From Streptohalobacillus salinus (GTDB lineage Bacteria; Bacillota; Bacilli; Bacillales; Amphibacillaceae): a DNA stretch of 64,000 nt. The translations under genes were made by a program, and so were the position numbers. The notes below the pieces were generated by a model. It was not told the origin of the DNA and made no database searches. It saw only the letters and a program-made list of their open reading frames with translations. Below, piece after piece: positions 59,781-64,000 of the stretch; positions within the stretch are counted from its first letter, which is position 1, and every line of letters begins with the position of its first letter. The stretch is taken from the NCBI RefSeq assembly GCF_003201605.1, contig NZ_QJJR01000004.1, forward strand, positions 1 through 64,000, written 5' to 3'.

Positions 59781-60587
59781 ATGAATAAGCCGATCATTTA
59801 TCTTATTTCTGATTCATTAGGTGAAACAGCTGAAAAAGTTATCAAATCAGCCTTGCTTCAGTTTGGAAATCATCGAGAATATGAATTAGTGAGAGAACCC
59901 TATATAAATGACAAAGAAAAAATTAATCATTTATTACTTACGATTGCAAGAGAAAACGCTATAGTCGGTTACACGCTCGTGAATCCAGATTTGAGACAAT
60001 ACATTAAGCGTCGATCAGTTGAGTTAGAACTTGAAGCAATTGATATATTAGGACCGATGCTTGAGGCAATGGAACGCATGTTTCAGAAAAAGCCGCGGTT
60101 AAAACCAGGATTAAGTCATCAGCTCGATGAAGCGTACTTCAAACGAGTGGAAGCGATTGAGTTTGCTGTTAAGTATGATGACGGCCGGGACCCACGTGGT
60201 ATTGAACAAGCGGATATTGTACTTGTTGGTGTTTCGAGAACTTCTAAAACACCACTAAGTCAATATTTAGCACTAAAAAGCTTTAAAGTTGCGAATGTAC
60301 CGATTGTTCCAGAAGTGGAACCGCCTAAAGAACTCTATCAAACAGATCCAAGTAAGTGTATTGGTCTTAAAATTAATGCGAAAAAGTTAAATGATATTCG
60401 AAAAGAACGATTAAAGGCATTGGGGTTAAAGGCTAGTGCGAATTATGCACAAACTGAACGGATTGAGAAAGAGCTTCACTATTTTGAAGGGGTCGTTAAA
60501 GCTTTAGGCTGTCCGGTCATCGATGTTTCTAATAAAGCGGTCGAAGAAACTGCTAACCTCATTCTTCAATTACAAATGTTACGTTAA
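59781..60587 (+). CDS. PPDK/PEP synthase regulatory protein (DUF299, kinase-pyrophosphorylase)
   Basis: 268-residue bifunctional enzyme that inactivates and reactivates pyruvate phosphate dikinase or PEP synthase. The DUF299 P-loop GVSRTSKTPLS is at about residues 152-162, and IYLISDSLGETAE begins the protein. ATG 59781 follows AAGGAAAG. In B. subtilis the homologue yqfL follows ccpN; ccpN is absent here and this gene directly follows glyS. Confidence 0.9.
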   Translation: MNKPIIYLISDSLGETAEKVIKSALLQFGNHREYELVREPYINDKEKINHLLLTIARENAIVGYTLVNPDLRQYIKRRSVELELEAIDILGPMLEAMERMFQKKPRLKPGLSHQLDEAYFKRVEAIEFAVKYDDGRDPRGIEQADIVLVGVSRTSKTPLSQYLALKSFKVANVPIVPEVEPPKELYQTDPSKCIGLKINAKKLNDIRKERLKALGLKASANYAQTERIEKELHYFEGVVKALGCPVIDVSNKAVEETANLILQLQMLR

Positions 60588-60595
60588 TATGAAAT

Positions 60596-60640
60596 CCTGC
60601 CGTCTTTAAAATAATCAAAGACGGTAAGGGTTTTTTGCTT
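60596..60640 (+). terminator. Terminator of the glyQ-glyS-ppsR operon
   Basis: CCTGCCGTCTTT pairs with AAAGACGGTAAGG; TTTTTT follows. Confidence 0.85.
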
Positions 60641-60948
60641 GTTCACTGCATCGGCATAAATTACATAAGTAAATTAGTAGCATTATTGACGTAAATGTAC
60701 TATAATTATTGTTTGTGACAAATTGATAATTGATGTCTTTCTTTTAAATAAATTAACATTTTTAATAAAGAGGCAGGAATTCTCATCAAGGAACACGAAT
60801 ATAGTGTAAGAGAACCTTTGCGTATTTATACAGAAATGAAGCTGTGTTCATTTTCTATTGTTACGTTTAACAAAGCTTATTTAAAGGTAAAGAGTAATTA
60901 AGAACAGGAATTTTGTTATAATAATGAACAAAAAGATTGGTGATGTTA
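60641..60948 (+). other. Upstream region of dnaG-rpoD
   Basis: No gene is visible in this AT-rich stretch. TATAAT-like boxes occur near 60703 and 60917 without good -35 partners. GCAGGAATT (60773-60781), 12 bases, CACGAATAT (60794-60802) resembles a sigma-H promoter with one mismatch in the -10 consensus. Confidence 0.45.
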
Positions 60949-62763
60949 ATGGCAAATCAAATTCCTGAAACGTTGATTGAAGAGATAAGAAAAACAAATG
61001 ATATCGTTGATGTCGTAAGTGACTATGTCTCTTTAAAGAAACAAGGCCGTAATTATCTTGGACTTTGTCCGTTCCATGGTGAAAAAACACCTTCTTTTTC
61101 GGTAACACAAGAAAAACAGATCTTTCATTGTTTTGGTTGTGGAAAAGGTGGCAATGTTTTCACTTTTTTAATGGAGTTAGAAGGTTTTACATTCTTTCAA
61201 GCTGTTGAACACTTGGCAAACAAAAGTGGTGTTGAGCTTCCAGAAGCAACAGTGGGGGCATACAACCAAAAACACTCTTCGCATGACCAAGTTAGTTTAA
61301 ATGCCTATGAATGGTTAACAAAATTTTATCACCATGTGTTAGAGCATACAAAAGAAGGTCAAGAGGCCAAAAAATACTTGATTGACCGTGGTGTAAACGA
61401 AGAAACGATAAAAAAGTTTCAACTCGGATATGCGCCGTCAAATAGTGATTTAACAATTGATTTCTTGCATAAAAAGTCATTTGATAGTGACGAACTTGTT
61501 GAGTCCGGTTTATTAGGTGCTACCGATAAACAAAAACCTTATGATCGGTTTAGGGGACGGGTGTTATTCCCTATCCGTAATCATTTAGGTAAAACCGTTG
61601 GTTTTGGGGGACGAGCAATTCATGAAGGTAATGAACCAAAGTATCTAAACAGTACCGATTCACGTTTATTTCAAAAAAGCAAGCTGTTATTTAATTTTGA
61701 TCTTGCTCGGAGTGAGATGAAAAAAGTTAATCAAGCAGTATTATTTGAAGGTTACATGGATGTGATAACCGCAGATCAACACGGGATTTTAAACGGTGTT
61801 GCTTCGCTTGGTACATCACTAACTGAGCATCAAGCTGCGCTGATTAAACGTTATGTTGAAGAGGTGGTTGTTTCTTATGATGGTGACCAAGCAGGTATTG
61901 AAGCGGCGATAAAAGCTGCTGACTTGTTTCATAAGGTCGGCTTAGACGTGCGGGTGGCGACGATCCCGGAGAACTTGGATCCAGATAGTTATATCCAAAA
62001 ATATGGTGGCGATCGTTTTAAACAAGAGATTATTAATCAGAGTGCTACGTATGTGTCCTTTTATATGCAAGTATTGAAGCGATCATATAATTTATCAGTA
62101 GAAGCAGAATTAATGAATTATATTAATGCAGTGATTGAGAAAATTGCCACATTAGACAGAGCGGTTGATCGAGATCACTATGCAAATGAGTTGGCGACAA
62201 ACTACCAGTTGTCAGTGGATACAATTCGTGAAGAAATTCAAACGCTCAGACAAAAGATGACACCGGAATCGCAGCGAAAGCCTAATCAACCCCAAAGACA
62301 ACGTCGTAAGCAGCAACCATTGTTCCCGGCGTATCATAATGCAGAGCGTAAATTAATTGGTTACATGCTTTATGATGAGGCAATTGCTGAGCGGATTAAA
62401 CACCGGTTGGGGGCGTCTTTTAATATTGAATTGCACAAAGTTATTGTGACCCACCTATATGCATTTTATGAAGCAGGAAATGAAGCAAATATTAGTCAAT
62501 TTATTGAGCGAATGGAAGACGAGCAAGTAAAACAACTCGTTATTGAATTAGCAATGGCCCCAATTTCACCAGACATATCTAGGCAAGAAATTGAAGACTA
62601 TATCTATTTAATAGAATCAGAACAAGGTGATAAAGCAGTGATTAAGCGATTACGAACTGAACTAAAAACAGCAGAGGCGAATAAAGATGTTGATAAAGCT
62701 GTTCAAATCGGTATGGAAATCGTTCAAATAAAAAAACAAATGCAGTCGTCACAACGCACGTAA
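60949..62763 (+). CDS. dnaG: DNA primase
   Basis: 604 residues: CHC2 zinc ribbon (LCPFHGEKTPSFSV ... HCFGCGKGG, about 40-65), the RNA-polymerase-like core with the Toprim motifs EGYMD and SYDGDQAG, and a C-terminal DnaB-binding domain after a basic glutamine-rich linker. ATG 60949 (MANQIPE) is preferred; GGTGAT just upstream can serve as a weak ribosome site. It is co-transcribed with rpoD. Confidence 0.95.
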   Translation: MANQIPETLIEEIRKTNDIVDVVSDYVSLKKQGRNYLGLCPFHGEKTPSFSVTQEKQIFHCFGCGKGGNVFTFLMELEGFTFFQAVEHLANKSGVELPEATVGAYNQKHSSHDQVSLNAYEWLTKFYHHVLEHTKEGQEAKKYLIDRGVNEETIKKFQLGYAPSNSDLTIDFLHKKSFDSDELVESGLLGATDKQKPYDRFRGRVLFPIRNHLGKTVGFGGRAIHEGNEPKYLNSTDSRLFQKSKLLFNFDLARSEMKKVNQAVLFEGYMDVITADQHGILNGVASLGTSLTEHQAALIKRYVEEVVVSYDGDQAGIEAAIKAADLFHKVGLDVRVATIPENLDPDSYIQKYGGDRFKQEIINQSATYVSFYMQVLKRSYNLSVEAELMNYINAVIEKIATLDRAVDRDHYANELATNYQLSVDTIREEIQTLRQKMTPESQRKPNQPQRQRRKQQPLFPAYHNAERKLIGYMLYDEAIAERIKHRLGASFNIELHKVIVTHLYAFYEAGNEANISQFIERMEDEQVKQLVIELAMAPISPDISRQEIEDYIYLIESEQGDKAVIKRLRTELKTAEANKDVDKAVQIGMEIVQIKKQMQSSQRT

Positions 62764-62793
62764 CATTGAGGGATTATGGAAGGGGGACTCTTT

Positions 62794-63915
62794 ATGGCAG
62801 ATAAAAAGCCTAAAGATCAAAAAGCAAATGAACCGGAACTAACATTGGACCAAGCTAAAGAAATAATAATGGAAATCGGTAAGAAAACTGGGGTCATTGC
62901 CTATGATGACGTAGCAGAACGTTTAGCAATTTTTGAATTAGATTCTGATCAAATTGATGAATTTTATGAGCAGTTAACTGAGCAAGGTGTTGAGGTAATT
63001 GCCGACAAAGAAGAAGACCCCGATGAAAAAGATATAAAAAAAGAAGAAGAATTTGATTTGAATGATTTAAGTGTGCCGTTAGGGATAAAAATTAATGACC
63101 CTGTACGTATGTACTTGAAAGAAATTGGTCGTGTGAACCTTTTATCAGCAAAAGAAGAAGTAAGTCTTGCTGAAAAGATTGAACAAGGCGATGGCGAAGC
63201 GAAGCAGCGTTTAGCCGAGGCTAATTTACGTCTTGTTGTGAGTATTGCGAAACGTTATGTAGGACGTGGCATGCTATTCTTAGATTTAATACAAGAAGGA
63301 AACATGGGATTAATTAAGGCTGTTGAAAAGTTTGACCATCGCAAAGGTTTTAAGTTTAGTACCTATGCAACTTGGTGGATTCGTCAAGCAATTACTCGTG
63401 CCATTGCAGACCAAGCACGTACGATTCGTATTCCAGTTCACATGGTAGAAACGATAAATAAATTAATTCGTGTTCAGCGACAATTACTACAAGATTACGG
63501 CCGGGAACCCACACCAGAAGAAATCGGTAATGAAATGGATTTAACACCTGAAAAAGTGAGAGAAATCTTGAAAATAGCGCAAGAGCCTGTTTCGTTAGAA
63601 ACACCAATTGGTGAAGAGGACGACTCACATTTAGGTGACTTTATCGAAGATCAAGAAGCAACATCACCGTCAGATCATGCTGCTTATGAGCTTCTTAAAG
63701 AACAACTAGAGGACGTACTTGATACATTAACTGACCGCGAAGAAAATGTGCTGCGTCTTCGTTTTGGTCTTGATGATGGACGTACGCGAACGTTAGAAGA
63801 GGTAGGGAAAGTATTTGGTGTTACGCGTGAGCGGATTCGTCAAATTGAAGCAAAGGCATTGCGTAAACTACGTCACCCATCGCGCAGTAAGCGATTGAAA
63901 GACTTTTTAGAATAA
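62794..63915 (+). CDS. rpoD: RNA polymerase sigma factor RpoD (SigA)
   Basis: Primary sigma factor, 373 residues. It has region 1.1 and an acidic stretch (about 70-95), region 2 with [18 protein letters not shown] and [17 protein letters not shown], region 3 and region 4 with the helix-turn-helix [20 protein letters not shown] 62794 follows GGAAGGGGGAC. The 6S RNA found earlier in the window targets the holoenzyme containing this protein. Confidence 0.98.
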   Translation: MADKKPKDQKANEPELTLDQAKEIIMEIGKKTGVIAYDDVAERLAIFELDSDQIDEFYEQLTEQGVEVIADKEEDPDEKDIKKEEEFDLNDLSVPLGIKINDPVRMYLKEIGRVNLLSAKEEVSLAEKIEQGDGEAKQRLAEANLRLVVSIAKRYVGRGMLFLDLIQEGNMGLIKAVEKFDHRKGFKFSTYATWWIRQAITRAIADQARTIRIPVHMVETINKLIRVQRQLLQDYGREPTPEEIGNEMDLTPEKVREILKIAQEPVSLETPIGEEDDSHLGDFIEDQEATSPSDHAAYELLKEQLEDVLDTLTDREENVLRLRFGLDDGRTRTLEEVGKVFGVTRERIRQIEAKALRKLRHPSRSKRLKDFLE

Positions 63916-63927
63916 AAATGATGACTT

Positions 63928-63990
63928 TAAGTCAATCTAGTCTCAGTTGAGCATCAATTGACACTTGATTGACTGTTTTTTTACATATGA
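63928..63990 (+). terminator. Terminator after rpoD
   Basis: AGTCAATCTAGT and ACTTGATTGACT form the base of a long, interrupted stem, followed by TTTTTTT. Confidence 0.75.
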
Positions 63991-64000
63991 AAAGTAAAGA

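Overview
This is a low-GC chromosomal window from a Bacillaceae-type Firmicute. Its gene order follows the Bacillus subtilis hisS-aspS ... dnaG-rpoD arc almost gene for gene. Several sporulation genes that sit inside this arc in B. subtilis are absent (gpr, spoIIP and yqxA between rpsT and lepA; yqfC and yqfD before phoH). Other absences are tcdA, yrrN/yrrO, pbpI, yrrT-mccAB, comER, cdd and ccpN. This pattern suggests a reduced, probably non-sporulating relative such as Halolactibacillus/Amphibacillus. The genus is an inference from gene content only.

Layout. 1-1.3 kb: a secreted SH3b/amidase cell-wall hydrolase on the minus strand. 1.4-4.8 kb: an aspartate-specific T-box leader followed by hisS-aspS. 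4.8-5.3 kb: 6S RNA, and directly behind its terminator a 224-nt relic of a group IIC intron. 5.5-12.8 kb: rarA (minus), then cymR, the cysteine desulfurase and mnmA tRNA-thiolation pair, a TPR protein and recD2. 12.8-18.5 kb: alanine T-box, alaS, ireB, ruvX, yrzB, mltG. 18.5-22.1 kb: trmR, udk, greA, yrrS, mtnN. 22.3-27.3 kb: a tightly packed ribosome-assembly and metabolism operon (yqeG to yqeM). 27.5-32.1 kb: comEA-EB-EC and holA. 32.2-35.4 kb: rpsT (minus), then a 2.6-kb insertion-sequence graveyard between two 131-bp direct repeats. It contains an IS1634-type relic, an ISLre2-type relic and one possible 36-residue membrane protein. 35.5-46.7 kb: lepA, hemW, the CIRCE-controlled hrcA-grpE-dnaK-dnaJ heat-shock cluster, prmA, rsmE, mtaB. 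46.9-56.5 kb: rpsU, yqeY, nfeD, floA, an uncharacterised basic protein, phoH, pgpH, ybeY, dgkA, era, recO. 56.5-63.9 kb: glycine T-box, glyQ-glyS, ppsR, dnaG and rpoD.

How it works together. The window is dominated by translation (four aminoacyl-tRNA synthetases under three T-boxes, tRNA modification, 30S/50S assembly factors, S20 and S21), by replication and transcription initiation (DnaG, SigA, 6S RNA, GreA, HolA) and by protein quality control. Almost everything is core housekeeping. I saw no CRISPR array, prophage, toxin-antitoxin pair or defence island, and no convincing new multi-gene system. The most informative non-standard items are the group IIC intron relic behind the 6S terminator, the 131-bp duplication enclosing the IS graveyard, the set of specifically missing neighbours, and a few unexplained hairpins.
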